A stretch of DNA of 64,000 nucleotides, from NCBI GenBank assembly GCA_008828725.1, contig MEHQ01003349.1, forward strand, positions 1 to 64,000. The letters are read 5' to 3'. A model generated the notes under the pieces. It worked only from the letters and a program-made list of their open reading frames with translations. It searched no databases and was not told the origin of the DNA. Source of the stretch: Saccharina japonica. Lineage: Eukaryota; Sar; Phaeophyceae; Laminariales; Laminariaceae. Position numbers and translations under genes: made by a program. Positions 11,901-22,061 of the stretch are shown here, piece by piece. Numbering within the stretch: position 1 is the first letter of the stretch; each line of letters opens with the position of its first letter.

Positions 11901-13218
11901 GCTTTGAAAACATGTGCAGATGAGCTATCGCCTATAGCTCAAGCGAAGGAAAACATGTGTAGCTCATGTAGCTCACGTAGCTCACCGGTGAGCTAGCTCT
12001 TTAAAGAGCTAGCTCGAGCTACGGTGAGCTGATCTGTCCGGGGTGTGAAACCCTTGGCATTCCTTTCAATTTACATTTATTTTTGTTTATGTCGGATGGG
12101 ATAATTCCAACTCCTTCCCTGCCCTACCCGAACAACACCAAAACATGATCATAGCTCATGTACGCAGCTCATTGTAGCTCTTTCCCGGCGAACATGCATA
12201 TAACACCCTCACTTTGGCCTACATTTACTCCACTTTGAATAAAATCTAGAAAATTCCATTTATTCCACCTTGTGCAGAAAATGTTCAGCTTTCGGTTTCT
12301 TAACTCAAGTTTTTTCGTCCTATACTAAAATCAAGTAAGTCGTATTTATTTTTGTTCATCCTGGTCAACTTTATTTTCGATGTTCTTTTCGTACTTTGGT
12401 TTTCAAACTCACACTGATACTGAAATCAAGTAAATACAAGTATTGTCTTCGTTGAGAGATTTTCAGCCAAGACTTTTTGTTATCAATAGAGATTTGGTAT
12501 ATACGGCAATAAAAATATCGTCTTGGTCAAGACGAGGCTTTCACCACATCCCGGACGAGACTTACATCACACCCCGGGTATATTCCAAAAGGTCTCGGTT
12601 TTAGAAGTCCGCGCGCACGCGAGCTTCGATCCAGATTTGTTATATATAATGACATCTCGTGAGCTTGGTCATCTGTCCCCTATAGCTCAAGCCTTGCAAA
12701 CATGTGCAGATGAGCTACCGCCTGTAGCTCAAGCCTCCAAAACAAGTGCAGATGAGCTACCGCCTATAATAGCTCAAGCCTCTAAAACATGTGCAGATGA
12801 GCTACCGATTATAGCTCAAGCTTTGAAAACATGCGCAGATGAGCTACCGATTATAGCTCAAGCTTTGAAAACATGCGCAGATGAGCTACCGATTATAGCT
12901 CAAGCCTTCGAAACATGTGCAGATGAGCTACCAATTATAGCTCAAGCTTTGAAAACATGCGTAGCTCATGTAGCTCCTATAGCTCATTTTGGGCCAAATG
13001 AGCTAGCTCAGGCAGATCATATAGCTCATTCCGGACATGTGTGTGCAGATGAGCTACCGATTATAGCTCAAGCTTTGAAAACATGTGCAGATGAGCTATC
13101 GCCTATAGCTCAAGCGAAGGAAAACATGTGTAGCTCATGTAGCTCACGTAGCTCACCGGTGAGCTAGCTCTTTAAAGAGCTAGCTCGAGCTACGGTGAGC
13201 TGATCTGTCCGGGGTGTG
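8920..13218. mobile_element. satellite-carrying TIR element 1, 8-bp TSD
   Basis: The element starts CACACCCCGGACAGCTCATG and ends with the inverse, CTGTCCGGGGTGTG, giving a perfect 14-bp terminal inverted repeat that continues imperfectly inward. It is flanked by the perfect 8-bp direct repeat aacacgta (8912-8919 and 13219-13226), the mark of a transposition event. The interior is made of GAGCTA/TAGCTC palindromic subrepeats and a 1,171-bp tandem unit. There is no transposase, so it is non-autonomous. An 8-bp duplication fits hAT, P or Novosib-type transposases, but the tip sequence is not enough to assign a superfamily. Confidence 0.8.
9310..13186 (+). repeat. 1,171-bp tandem repeat (about 3.3 copies) with nested 42-bp subrepeats
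   Basis: A 26-bp perfect palindrome (GAGCTAGCTC at each end, TTTAAA in the middle) recurs at 9648, 10819, 11990 and 13161, a constant 1,171-bp period. Copies differ at only a handful of positions, so amplification is recent. Each unit has a block of 42-bp subrepeats (start 'gcagatgagctaccgattat'). As 42 is divisible by three, a frame stays open for up to 214 codons repeating CADELPIIAQALKT (10181-10825, 11352-11996, 12523-13167; shorter at 9268-9654). The longest frame begins with TTG rather than ATG, and the repeat has no known fold. I read it as satellite DNA that happens to be open. Confidence 0.85.
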
Positions 13219-13226
13219 AACACGTA

Positions 13227-14340
13227 TGACACGATGACTTTTTAAGCTGGATTATGCCGCAACGAAATGCAATCTGGCGCGACCAAAGCTGTACCAAGTA
13301 CAGGTACATGATAAATAAGTTAATCCCAGCATAGTAGTAGCATTCATCTTGGACGCGCGGAAGTGATGCCTTTACTGAAGCACTGGAGGCGCCGCACGCT
13401 AGCACCTGCACTGTTGTGGCCGTCTTTGTTGACCCAACTTGCATCTTGGGAGACAAACGGGTACCAGTATATAAAACACAATCGACATCCCGCTACAGCC
13501 TCCGAGACCTAGGCAGGGAGGGTAGACACCACGTGAACGCTCTACCCCACCAGTTTATTCATTCTGATCTAGAGAGGAGTGTGTTTTCGTTTTTTAAAAA
13601 GCACCGTGAAAATATGCGGACATTGTGTCGGTTTTGGCGATACGTCTAGAAGTTGTTACTATTTTGTTTTCCACCCAGCCATGCACAAGCCATATCATAT
13701 CATCGCTCAGCGCTTTTCGGGATTTTAGATAAGGCTAAAGGCAACATAACCCAGCTCTCGATCTGAGGTACATTGCACATCATGCAAAAGCCGGCATAAA
13801 CTATACCTCTCCGTCAACAGCTTCTAGCACTGATACAGTAGTAGCCTATTAGTCCTATTGACGTTGACGATTGTCGTTAGCGAGAAGCCGTTCGCCGTTC
13901 TGCTCACCGGTTCATCTATGCCGTCGAATACGGTGCCACCATTCATCTATCGCCGTCGAATACGGTGCGACCATATTAGCTCCGTCATCCGCGGGCTGCA
14001 TCATGGATTCCTTAACTGACAGTCCCGCCAGCGGAGTCGTATCGCTGCCACCTGCCCCCCCCCCCCTGTATTCTGCTCACTGGTTCATCTATCGCCGTCG
14101 AATACGTTGCCACCATTAGCTCCGTTCATCTCCTACCTTCGCAGAGTCGCGCCATACGCTAATCGAAATTTCGCTATCACTTCGCGACTTTTTACTGTTT
14201 CACTCGTACTACTTTTAATTTCTCGGAACGTTCGTTTTAGAACTAACGGCAGTACGTACGTTTTTTTTTATGATACCAGGTACGTATATACGTTGTTCGT
14301 GAACACTGCTGCTGTTGTTAAATATATACGTACCTATTTT
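13227..14340. other. intergenic between the two satellite elements
   Basis: At 13340-13435 there is an exon-like stretch (tagtag acceptor, frame ending VAVFVDPTCILGDKR before gtacca) that cannot be connected to a gene. Near 13900-14110 'gttcatctatcgccgtcgaatacggtgcc' occurs about three times as a degenerate short repeat. No supported gene. Confidence 0.35.
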
Positions 14341-15903
14341 CACACCCCGCACGAATACGGATGGTTTTGACGAATATTCGTGAAAACTATCCGTCGAATA
14401 GGTAGCATTCGTCCACGGACGAATATTCGCCCCACGTTTTGGGAGAGACTATTCGTCCAAGGACGAATATACGAATATTCGCCCCACGTTTTGGGAGAGA
14501 CTATTCGTCCAAGGACGAATATTCGCCCCACGTTTTGGGAGAGACTATTCGTCCAAGGACGAATATTCGCCCCACGTTTAGGGAGAGACTATTCGTCCAC
14601 AGACGAATATTCGCCCCACGTTTTCGAGATACCATTCGTCCACAGACGAATATTCGCCCCACGTTTTCGAGATACCATTCGTCCACAGACGAATATTCGC
14701 CCCACGTTTTCGAGATACTATTCGTCCACGGACGAATATTCGCCCCACGTTTTCGAGATACTATTCGTCCATGGACGAATATTCGCCCCATGTTTTTGAG
14801 GGGGTATTCGTCAAGCGCCAACGAATAGTTCGCCTACGTCAGACGAATACTTTCCGCACGAATGCTGAAATACCTGTGTGGTGAGCACAAAGCAGAAAAA
14901 AAAGGAAAAAAAAGGAAAGCTGCGGGGCTCGAACTCACGTCCTCCACTCAATTCAGAGTTGCACACATCATTTTTCATACAACCCTGCCCCCAAATATAA
15001 GGGCGTTTTTTCTTTTATTTTGAACCCAAACGGTCATTATATTTAGGGACATAGTGGTACCCGGTGGATTTTTATAATTTTCTTGAAACTAAAATTTGTT
15101 ACTCTTGATCTTTCTACAGCAGGATATTCCTGTTACTTGTGGTGCCGGTTATCTACTTATTACAGCAGTAGTAGTGCTTACAGTAGTTGGGTCAAAACAT
15201 TATTAGAGCCAAAACGGGCATCATGATGTTGTGCTGCTGTCAGCTACAACTATAACTAGATTGGAAAAAAAATAAAGTTCCCAATGTAAAAGTATGTAGT
15301 AAACGAACAGCAACCAGCACATCACATCGATACTTATCATACATCATGATGCAAGCGTCTACAGGGAGTACCAGGTATTCGTTACTCGTTCAACAATTCG
15401 TGCCAGGTACGTAATATACGCAAAAAGTATTTGCCCCACGTTTTTGAGAGGGTATTCGTTCGCTCCACGGACGAATACCCGCGAAAACCATCCGTCGAAT
15501 AGGTAGCATTCGCCCACGAACGAATATTCGCCCCACGTTTTCGAGATACTATCCGTCCACGGACGAATATTCGCCTCACGTTTTCGAGACACTATTCGTC
15601 CACGGACGAATATTCGTCCCATGTTTTCGAGATACTATTCGTCCACAGACGAATATTCGCCCCACGTTTTGGGGGAGACTATTCGTCCACGGACGAATAT
15701 TCGCCCCACGTTTTGGGGGAGACTATTCGTCCACGGACGAATATTCGCCCCACGTTTTGGGGGAGAGTATTCGTCCACGGGCGAATATTCGCCCCACGTT
15801 TTGGGAGAGACTATTCGTCCACAGACGAATATTCGCCCCATAAACCGAACTTGACGCCAACGAATACGAATACCTATTCGTATTCGTATTCGTGCGGGGT
15901 GTG
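14341..15903. mobile_element. satellite-carrying TIR element 2, 7-bp TSD
   Basis: Begins CACACCCCGCACGAATACGG and ends TATTCGTGCGGGGTGTG, so the tips are inverted and share CACACCCCG with element 1. The 7-bp sequence ctatttt lies directly on both sides (14334-14340 and 15904-15910). Two arrays of a unit of about 43-44 bp, built on ATTCGTCC.GGACGAAT palindromes and 'cgccccacgttttgggaga' or a cgagata variant, lie at 14390-14830 and 15440-15840. Each array is preceded by the same segment (accatccgtcgaataggtagcattcg in 14385-14410 and 15487-15512). About 500 bp of unique DNA (14870-15400) separates them and contains a tRNA-like GGGCTCGAACTC block at 14926. No coding potential. Confidence 0.8.
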
Positions 15904-15918
15904 CTATTTTTTAGAACA

Positions 15919-16222
15919 TGAAGTAGGCGTCCTTCTAACGCCGACTCGCAGCCACTACGAGTACCAAGGTCTTGGTTCAAATCATTGATCAACCACTACA
16001 TACCACTACTCGCACGGCAATATGAATGCTCTCTACCAGCATGTCTCTACCGTCTCCCCACTGCGGCGTGCTGCTACCCTGTCTGGTGTGTACTACCAGG
16101 TATGAGAATGGTGAAGGAAATGCGTAATCACATCCTCTACGTATTAATCATTCAACAGCAAGTAGGCGTCCTCCCACTGGCAGCCACTACCAAGGTCTTG
16201 GGTTCGATTCGTTCATCGGGCG
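15919..16222 (+). repeat. two tRNA-like repeat heads
   Basis: Related segments at 15919-15985 and 16154-16222 read 'aagtaggcgtcct...cagccactac...aaggtcttgg', followed by a B-box-like GGTTCAAATC and GGGTTCGATTC respectively. They resemble the internal pol III promoter of tRNA-derived SINEs, but no complete cloverleaf can be drawn. Most likely SINE remnants. Confidence 0.4.
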
Positions 16223-16349
16223 GCGTCAGCCGCAAACCCTTGTATAGTATAATAATCATGTTCCAACGATACGGGGTAGCGTTCTTCAGTTAAGGAGCAC
16301 CGGCTATCAGAAAAGTTTGAGGCAGAAAATGCTAACCCTATGGTCGCAC

Positions 16350-16517
16350 GCGTCGCCAGCTGCAAGGAAAGAAGATTTTTCTAGATCATTTTTGTTGTGG
16401 TCCCTCAGGTTGCGATTCCACGCAGGGTGTGCCGTGTGCCGATACAAACCTGCGCTGAGAAACCGCCAGGCCGCGAGGGGTAGGGAGGCGGAGGATTGTT
16501 GCCTGGCGTGGGGATGA
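16350..16517 (+). pseudogene. 3' terminal fragment of the RLE-type LINE (second copy)
   Basis: The frame reads FLLWSLRL...CRYKPALRNRQAARGRE...CLAWG before a TGA. It matches the C-terminus of the LINE at about 22890-23030 (VHRYKLALRDRQAARGRR...MAWGW) both in protein and in DNA ('aaccgccaggccgcgagggg' against 'gaccgccaagccgccagggg'). Upstream homology is lost, as expected of a 5'-truncated target-primed insertion. Confidence 0.7.
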
Positions 16518-16529
16518 CAAACATATAAG

Positions 16530-17047
16530 GAGCAGGATAAACGCCAGTTGGTTGGGCTTGAATATTGTACCACAAGGGTGTAAGGGAACAGTGCTACTAC
16601 TAATAGGGCATGACACATGTTATTCGTTGTAAACCTACTGTAGATCATCCGGTTGAATGTTTCTCGTAACAGTTGGTGTTTGGGTGAGTCAGTAATATAA
16701 ATAGCAATAGCAGTAGTAGTGTAGAGCTTCTCAAGTGAGGCAGGCCCCTATAGAAGCATCATACTGTTGTAGGTGCACCCTTATCGTACTAATACGAGAT
16801 AATAATTCCCTGGTACGTAATAATAATGATAATTACGACGCGAGTTCTCTAATTTTGACCAAGTCTCTCGGATAGGGGCCTCTCGCAAGATAGCTGAGGC
16901 CGTTTTCTTACTTGATTAATCAGGTGATTATGTCTGCACTTTTCATCAAATTCTACTTGTTTAAACAGGTGTGATTCTGTCTGCAGTTTTCATCAAATTC
17001 TCATAATTCTATATATATATCTGTCTACGTTGTCATCGCGCGGAGAA
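16530..17047. other. intergenic, nothing recognised
   Basis: A/T-rich sequence without supported exons. A short internal near-repeat 'gtctgca(c/g)ttttcatcaaattct' occurs twice at 16931-17002. Confidence 0.4.
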
Positions 17048-17295
17048 ACTCTAACGAAAACAAAAGAAGGTAGTGAACACGGTCTCGAACCCGGGACTCA
17101 AGTATCAACAGGTGCCAATCCCACCCGTTGCTCTACTCGCCCGTTTTGTTTACACTATCATTTTTATGTTTTTCTACAGTAGACGTACTACAACTCTAAC
17201 GAAAAAACAAAAAAAGGAAGAGAACACGGTCTCGAACCCGTGACCCTCGAGTTCCCACGCCTCAATCCCACCTGTTGCTCTACTCGCCCATTTCG
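17048..17295 (-). repeat. tandem pair of tRNA-like pol III units
   Basis: Two copies about 150 bp apart. On the minus strand each has an A-box-like TAGAGCAACGGG (17135-17124; 17282-17271, one base different), about 35 bases, then a strong B-box GGTTCGAGACC (17091-17081; 17238-17228), then a T-rich stretch downstream that could end pol III transcription. T-arm and acceptor pairing is poor, so these are more likely tRNA-derived SINE heads than tRNA genes. Confidence 0.5.
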
Positions 17296-17476
17296 TTTAT
17301 ATAGTCAGTTTTTATTTTTATTTTATAGTACGAGGACGTACCAATATGCGACGTACATACACCTGGTGTATTGATAGTAACTACCTGGCACACAGGAATA
17401 TTGAAGTTCAACTGATTATGCTCCTGTGTATTGCTTTTCATCGAGCAGCTGTTAACGCTGCCAGCGAAACAGAAAC

Positions 17477-17643
17477 GTGCCAAAGGCTTTCTGCAACGTG
17501 AATGACATGGACCTGGGGGATGTTCCTCCAGAACTCCAGGGCCTCACGCAAGTGGAGCAGATGCTCATTGCCAAAGCCTGCGTCATCATGCGCGTGTACC
17601 ACCTGAAGGGAGGGCAGAGGGGGTTCTCGGGGCACGTTGTCAA
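17477..17643 (+). pseudogene. Helitron-associated DUF6570 domain fragment
   Basis: The frame reads [20 protein letters not shown], then [20 protein letters not shown], then [10 protein letters not shown], before decaying into an A-run. This matches my recollection of the DUF6570 region found N-terminal to the Helitron helicase-like domain in rolling-circle transposons (pattern NNM..G.VP..LQGLT.VEEMLIA......Y...GGQ.GY.GHV). About 55 codons survive, with no helicase or Rep motifs nearby, so it is an orphan fragment of an old Helitron. Confidence 0.7.
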
Positions 17644-17689
17644 AAAAAAAAATATGTTTTTGTTCCCACCAATCCACACAAGTTGACGG

Positions 17690-18140
17690 CAGTTACTAAT
17701 ATCCTGCTGCGCGAGTTCCTAGCGACAGCTATAATATATTTAAAAGATAATAACAATAATAATAGCATGTAGATGTAACAATAAGCGCCGGCAAAAGGGG
17801 GAGAAAGAAGGAACGGATTTGAGATCGATAGACATCAAGTTTTCGCACTCTCTGCGAAAATCAAAGAACGAGGTAAGGGAAGGTTAAGGGAAGGTTACGT
17901 TGGTGCCCGTGAATCTCAGATTGCAATTGTTTGTGGGTAGATAGGTCAGGTATCCCAATAAACATAACCTACCGCAAATCCCGTGTATAATATATCGTAT
18001 GTAGATACCCTGACGGTGGGTAAATCGAGGAGAGATCACAGCGGGCACGGTAATGTAATAGTATGGGCTTGGAAGGCCGGTAATTCCCTCAACATACCTC
18101 CTCGTTCCTACTATGCTACCTGTTTAGCGATGCCCTGGAC
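17690..18140. other. 5' flank / 5' UTR of the LINE
   Basis: No coding content. Composition moves from A/T-rich to G/C-rich around 18.1 kb, marking the approximate 5' boundary of the LINE. The exact end and any target duplication could not be placed. Confidence 0.35.
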
Positions 18141-19283
18141 ATGCCTCGAGCGGCTTACCTCGATTTCCCCCGCACGAGGGAATGGCAAGCGGCCGCCGCC
18201 GACTACCGTGAGCGTTTCGCCGCGTACGCCATTCGACCACGGGATATCTTGCTCCGACTCCCAAACCCGAGGATCTACATCTTACCTCACGTCCAAGAGT
18301 TTATGGCAGGCCTCCACGCCGAATGGGAGGAACGCCTGACTAGGTGGACCCTCGGGGTCCGAAATGCATTGGAGGCAGGTGAGGTGGTGCCTCCTTTTCC
18401 GACGGTGGTGGCAGACTCGCTAGGAGGGGCGGGCCAGGCGCTGGAGAGCGAGCCGTTCATAAGGGGGCAGATCGATCAGGGCGGCACTGCTGGAGATGCC
18501 ATAGAGAACCGTCAGGCCGCGGAGAACAGGGATGCTACATCAGCGGGACAAGTGGGGACTCCCCACGCAACACCCAGCACAGCCCTGACCAAGTGTACCC
18601 TCGCGGTACGAAACGCGCTGGAAGCAGGTGATGCGCTACCTCCCCTTCCGACGGAGTGGACCCCCGGGGCCCAAAACGCGTTGGAGGCAGGGGACGATTT
18701 GCTTCCTTTTCCGACTGCGGCGGGGGCCACAACGGAGGGAATGGACCCGGCGGTGGAGAGCGGTCCGCAAACTAGGGGGCAGGTGGAGCAGGGAGGCGCC
18801 GCTGGGAGCGCTGAAAGCCGTCATACCGAGGGGGGTGGGGATGCCGCGCTAGCGGGACAAGTGAAGATCCCCCAGGCAAGGCCCATTACCGCCTCTGCAA
18901 CATTTGAGGCGGCAACGTTCCCTAGGTCAGCTGGAAGCGCATCGCCCTCGCGCGAGGGCGACCAAGGTGGAATGGGGGCAAATGTTGGAGGTTCCTGTTC
19001 AAATGCTGCGCTGCCTCTGCCTTCGGCAGCGGGGACGACACCACCGGGAGGAGAAGCTCTGGCGTCGAAGGGCGACCCGCGGGTAAGGGGGCCGGTGGAT
19101 CAGGGAAATGCTGCTGTAGTAGCCATGGCAAACCTCCAGACAGCCAGAGACAGGGATGCCACCCTGTCGGGACGCTCGGGGGTCCCCCTGACACCGCCTG
19201 GCGCCACCCCAGCAACACCTGGAAATGCTTCCTCTGAACCTGGTAGCGCAGCCGGGGAGGAGAGGGGCACAAGAGGCGAATGA
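18141..19283 (+). CDS. ORF1-like frame of the LINE
   Basis: A 380-codon open frame starting with ATG (MPRAAYLDFPRTREWQAAAA). The N-terminal 75 residues are the most structured, with aromatic and basic residues (RERFAAYAIRPRDILLRLP). After that comes a low-complexity Ala/Gly/Pro-rich region with about three diverged copies of a unit containing 'VRNALEAG...PPFPT' (near residues 74, 155 and 178). No RRM, CCHC knuckle or transmembrane segment is visible. Position upstream of the RT suggests an ORF1 or an N-terminal extension of the LINE polyprotein. It could also be an unrelated host exon; the shared high G/C argues against that. Confidence 0.45.
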   Translation: MPRAAYLDFPRTREWQAAAADYRERFAAYAIRPRDILLRLPNPRIYILPHVQEFMAGLHAEWEERLTRWTLGVRNALEAGEVVPPFPTVVADSLGGAGQALESEPFIRGQIDQGGTAGDAIENRQAAENRDATSAGQVGTPHATPSTALTKCTLAVRNALEAGDALPPLPTEWTPGAQNALEAGDDLLPFPTAAGATTEGMDPAVESGPQTRGQVEQGGAAGSAESRHTEGGGDAALAGQVKIPQARPITASATFEAATFPRSAGSASPSREGDQGGMGANVGGSCSNAALPLPSAAGTTPPGGEALASKGDPRVRGPVDQGNAAVVAMANLQTARDRDATLSGRSGVPLTPPGATPATPGNASSEPGSAAGEERGTRGE

Positions 19284-19359
19284 GGCCGACCGCGTGGGTC
19301 TGGGAGGGGGCCACGAGCGACAATCACTGGGAAAGGGGCCGTCACGAACCGGGGAAGAA

Positions 19360-19490
19360 TCCCTCGACCCGGGGGCGGTGAGCCGCCCTCGGCTCCTGGA
19401 CCGAGAGGGGGCAGCGAGCCGCCCTCGGCTCCTGGATCGAGAGGGGGCAGCGAGCTTCCCTCGGCTCCTGGATCGAGAGGAAGCGGTGGC
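19360..19490 (+). repeat. 36-bp tandem repeat in LINE N-terminal region
   Basis: Three copies of a G/C-rich unit ('cggctcctggatcgagaggg') follow each other in the LINE section after ORF1. One frame (19225-19557) encodes a repeated SRPRLLDREGAA. It sits in a different frame from the preceding 380-codon frame, consistent with a frameshift. Confidence 0.7.
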
Positions 19491-19598
19491 GAAGAAAGCG
19501 AACTTCCCCGGTAAGGAGGAGGTAGCGAGGGAGGAAGATCAGCATCGGGGAGCGTAGGGCGACTCCGTGGATTCATTGGCGCCAGCTAAGACGGCGTG

Positions 19599-19862
19599 AT
19601 GTGCAGGAGGTGCCGAGCGGTAGTTACTCGGGGGCACCGAGTGGTAGGACTGCCGTGTGGAAGCCAGCACGTTATGCACGCGCGGTGTGTGGTGGAAGCT
19701 ATTCGAAGGGGTGGGTCACACGCACAACTCATTTGCGCTACACGTGGGTGCACAGCCCGCCATAGGAGACGGGAATCACTGAAGGTAGCAGTTCAGGCTG
19801 ATCCTGGACTCCGCGTTACGGTCGCAGGACTTGGAGGAAGGCCGAACAACAACTGCGGCTAA
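19599..19862 (+). pseudogene. Cys/His-rich RING-like finger of the LINE
   Basis: The translation reads MCRRCRAVVTRGHRVVGLPC, then GSQHVMHARCVVEAIRRG, then a CATRGC pair. The order C-x2-C, C-x3-H-x2-H-x2-C, C-x4-C resembles a RING-type or PHD-like zinc finger. N-terminal zinc fingers are usual in R2-like elements, where they help target binding, although those are classically C2H2. The frame is interrupted on both sides. Confidence 0.45.
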
Positions 19863-19973
19863 CGGAAGGAAGAGTTATGCTATCCGTGGGACCAAAATTC
19901 GTTAGGAATAACAGGGCCTCTCGATGATGTTTCTCTTGAACATCTCCAACAACGTTTCATCACCGTTGCTAAG

Positions 19974-22058
19974 GTGCAGCGGGGGCTAGCTACTCCCCAC
20001 GCCAAGCTTTTCACCCACGTGCTTGTTCTCTTGAACCAGGCCCTTGGAGCGCATCGGCCAAACAAACACTCCGAGACGCCGAGTTCGCTCCTGAGGACCA
20101 TCAAATTGTGGTACATCGTGCAGGTACTGCTAAACTCGCAGGACAGTCGCGTTAAGCGACGCGAGAGATTCGCGCCTGGCGAACATGGTGGCATCACTCA
20201 TATTCTCCCGTGGTTGATGGAGTACACCAATCGAGCATCGACACGGCTCAGGGGGCCAACCTACGAAGTCACAGACGCGGCCAAGTACGAGAGAGCGTCG
20301 TCAGCCTGTCGCCACTCGGGCGGGGTGTCAGTGGCAGCACGCGGTCTTCTCGCGGAAACGCGCGCGCCCGGCGACGAGGTTACATGGGAACGGGTGAAAG
20401 CCAATTTCCCGGGGGAAGACCGTGCCTCCGTCTCCGAGTCGGCAGCGGCAGCGGTGGCAAGCTCCACGGAACCGGAGTGTTCCCAACTGTCGTCCAGAGG
20501 AAGAATTTGGTTCGCAGGTGGCCCTCGACGTCATCAACTCCCGAAATGTGTTATCAGGCGCGGGGAGTGACGGTCTACGCTTCTCACACCTGCAGTCTAT
20601 AATCAGGACCGCCTTCGGTCGCGAGGAGTTTGGAGCTAGCATCGAGGCCTTTTCGAAGCGGATCTTCGGCGACCCCGGTGCGTTCCCGCCGGAATTCTGG
20701 CAACTCTTCTTGCAGTCCAATCTCACTGCCTTGGGGGGGAAATGCCGCCCCGTATGTGTAGGTATGACGTGGAGACGTCTTCTCGCAGCCGGGACTATGC
20801 GGCAGTGGCGGCCACGGCTGGAAGAGATAGATCGTGAGGCAAGGCAGTTTGGGGTAGGGGTTCGAGGGGGGGTGGAGCAGGTAGCTCTACGCGCCCGGGT
20901 GCACCACGAGGCAATAAACTGGCCCATCTTAACCGACTGTTGCAACGCCTTCAATACGGTGAAGAAGCGGACGGCAGTACTTGCCGAGGCGGCCACTTGC
21001 GTGCCCGCGCTCACGCCGCCCATCGCAAAATGATACGGCGAGAGGCCCGCCCCTGTGTTCTTCCAAATAGATTCGGGGGAGCGGCGAAATACATAATGTT
21101 CCAGTGGAGTGCAGCAAGGGGACGCCATGGGCCCGGCGGTGTTCTGCATGCCACTGCTGCCAGTACTGAAGCGGGTCCGTGAGGAATTCGAACCCCGGGG
21201 TGTTGAAGCCTTTGCCTACCTCGACGGGTATGTCAGAGATCACACCGAGCACTGTGAGAGTAGTGCCCTTTCTCCAGCACGAGCTGGGCGAAATAGGCAT
21301 CGCCATTTACCCCAGCAAGACGGTTTATTTGCCTCCAAAAGGGCATGTACCTACTGTAAGAGATTGCACTTCCGGGGGGCATCGGTGTTCGCATTGCGGA
21401 AGGGGGTGGGGTAAAGGTGGTTGGCGTGCCCATAGGCAACGATGCATTCGCGGTGAACAGCGCCGTGGAGATAGTCCGAGATGGGGGAGCAGAGGAACTC
21501 GCGCGCATTATGCCGCGTATGCCGGACAAACAGTCGGCGAACTTCATCGCCACCTCAATGGTGCAGCGGACCTCCTACATTGGGCGGGTAATGGACCCGG
21601 AGCTGTCACTACCCGCGTGTCAGCGGGCGGATACTAGCGCGATGTGGATGCTCGAGCGCCTTCTCGAGCTTCCAGGGACAGCGGGTGAATCGTCGTTCTT
21701 TGCGGACGGATGCCCGGCGAACCGGTTGACGCTACAGCCCCACCAGAAAGCGCAGGCGAGCCTCTCCACGGGGGCCAGGGGGTTTGGGCTGTCGTCGGCT
21801 GAATCAAGGAGAATGTCAGCGTCCATCGGGAGGTTAGTGGCGACGGTGCCAGAGGTCCTTGCTGGCCTCTCCGGTCCATTGGGGGGAAAAGTCCGAAGGG
21901 AGCTGCCCAATACGGATCTCGTTCGCCGCATATGGAGTAGCGTCAGGGACTTTCGCGACACCCATGGGGTATCGGAGGAGGCAATGGCGAACGTGGTCCC
22001 GGAAAACTGGAGGAACAGGGCGTTCCGCGCGAACGAGGAAGGAGTTTCAGGGTCCTAG
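19974..22058 (+). pseudogene. reverse transcriptase domain of the LINE, frameshifted
   Basis: RT pieces occur in three frames. From about 19880 to 20490: a conserved helical N-terminal section (HAKLFTHVLVLLNQALG; later GPTYEVTDAAKYE). From about 20500 to 21033: DGLRFSHLQSIIRTAFG, RPVCVGMTWRRLL (palm entry) and the first catalytic aspartate block ILTDCCNAFNTVKK, then a stop. From about 21100 to 21270: SGVQQGDAMGPAVF, then AFAYLDGY where an active enzyme has YLDD or YADD. From 21417 to 22058: thumb and linker helices. Four or more frame changes and the D-to-G change rule out activity. Confidence 0.85.
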
Positions 22059-22061
22059 CGG

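Noticed and set aside
13340-13435. Exon-like frame ending VAVFVDPTCILGDKR
   Set aside because: Acceptor and donor are weak (tagtag, gtacca), the opposite strand is also open, and no partner exon was found.
14380-14828. Long open frames on both strands (IRPRTNIRPTFW-type repeats)
   Set aside because: All are translations of the ATTCGT-based satellite; frames exist on both strands at once.
16154-16222. tRNA gene with GGGTTCGATTC B-box
   Set aside because: No 7-bp acceptor stem or anticodon arm can be drawn, and a diverged copy lies at 15919.
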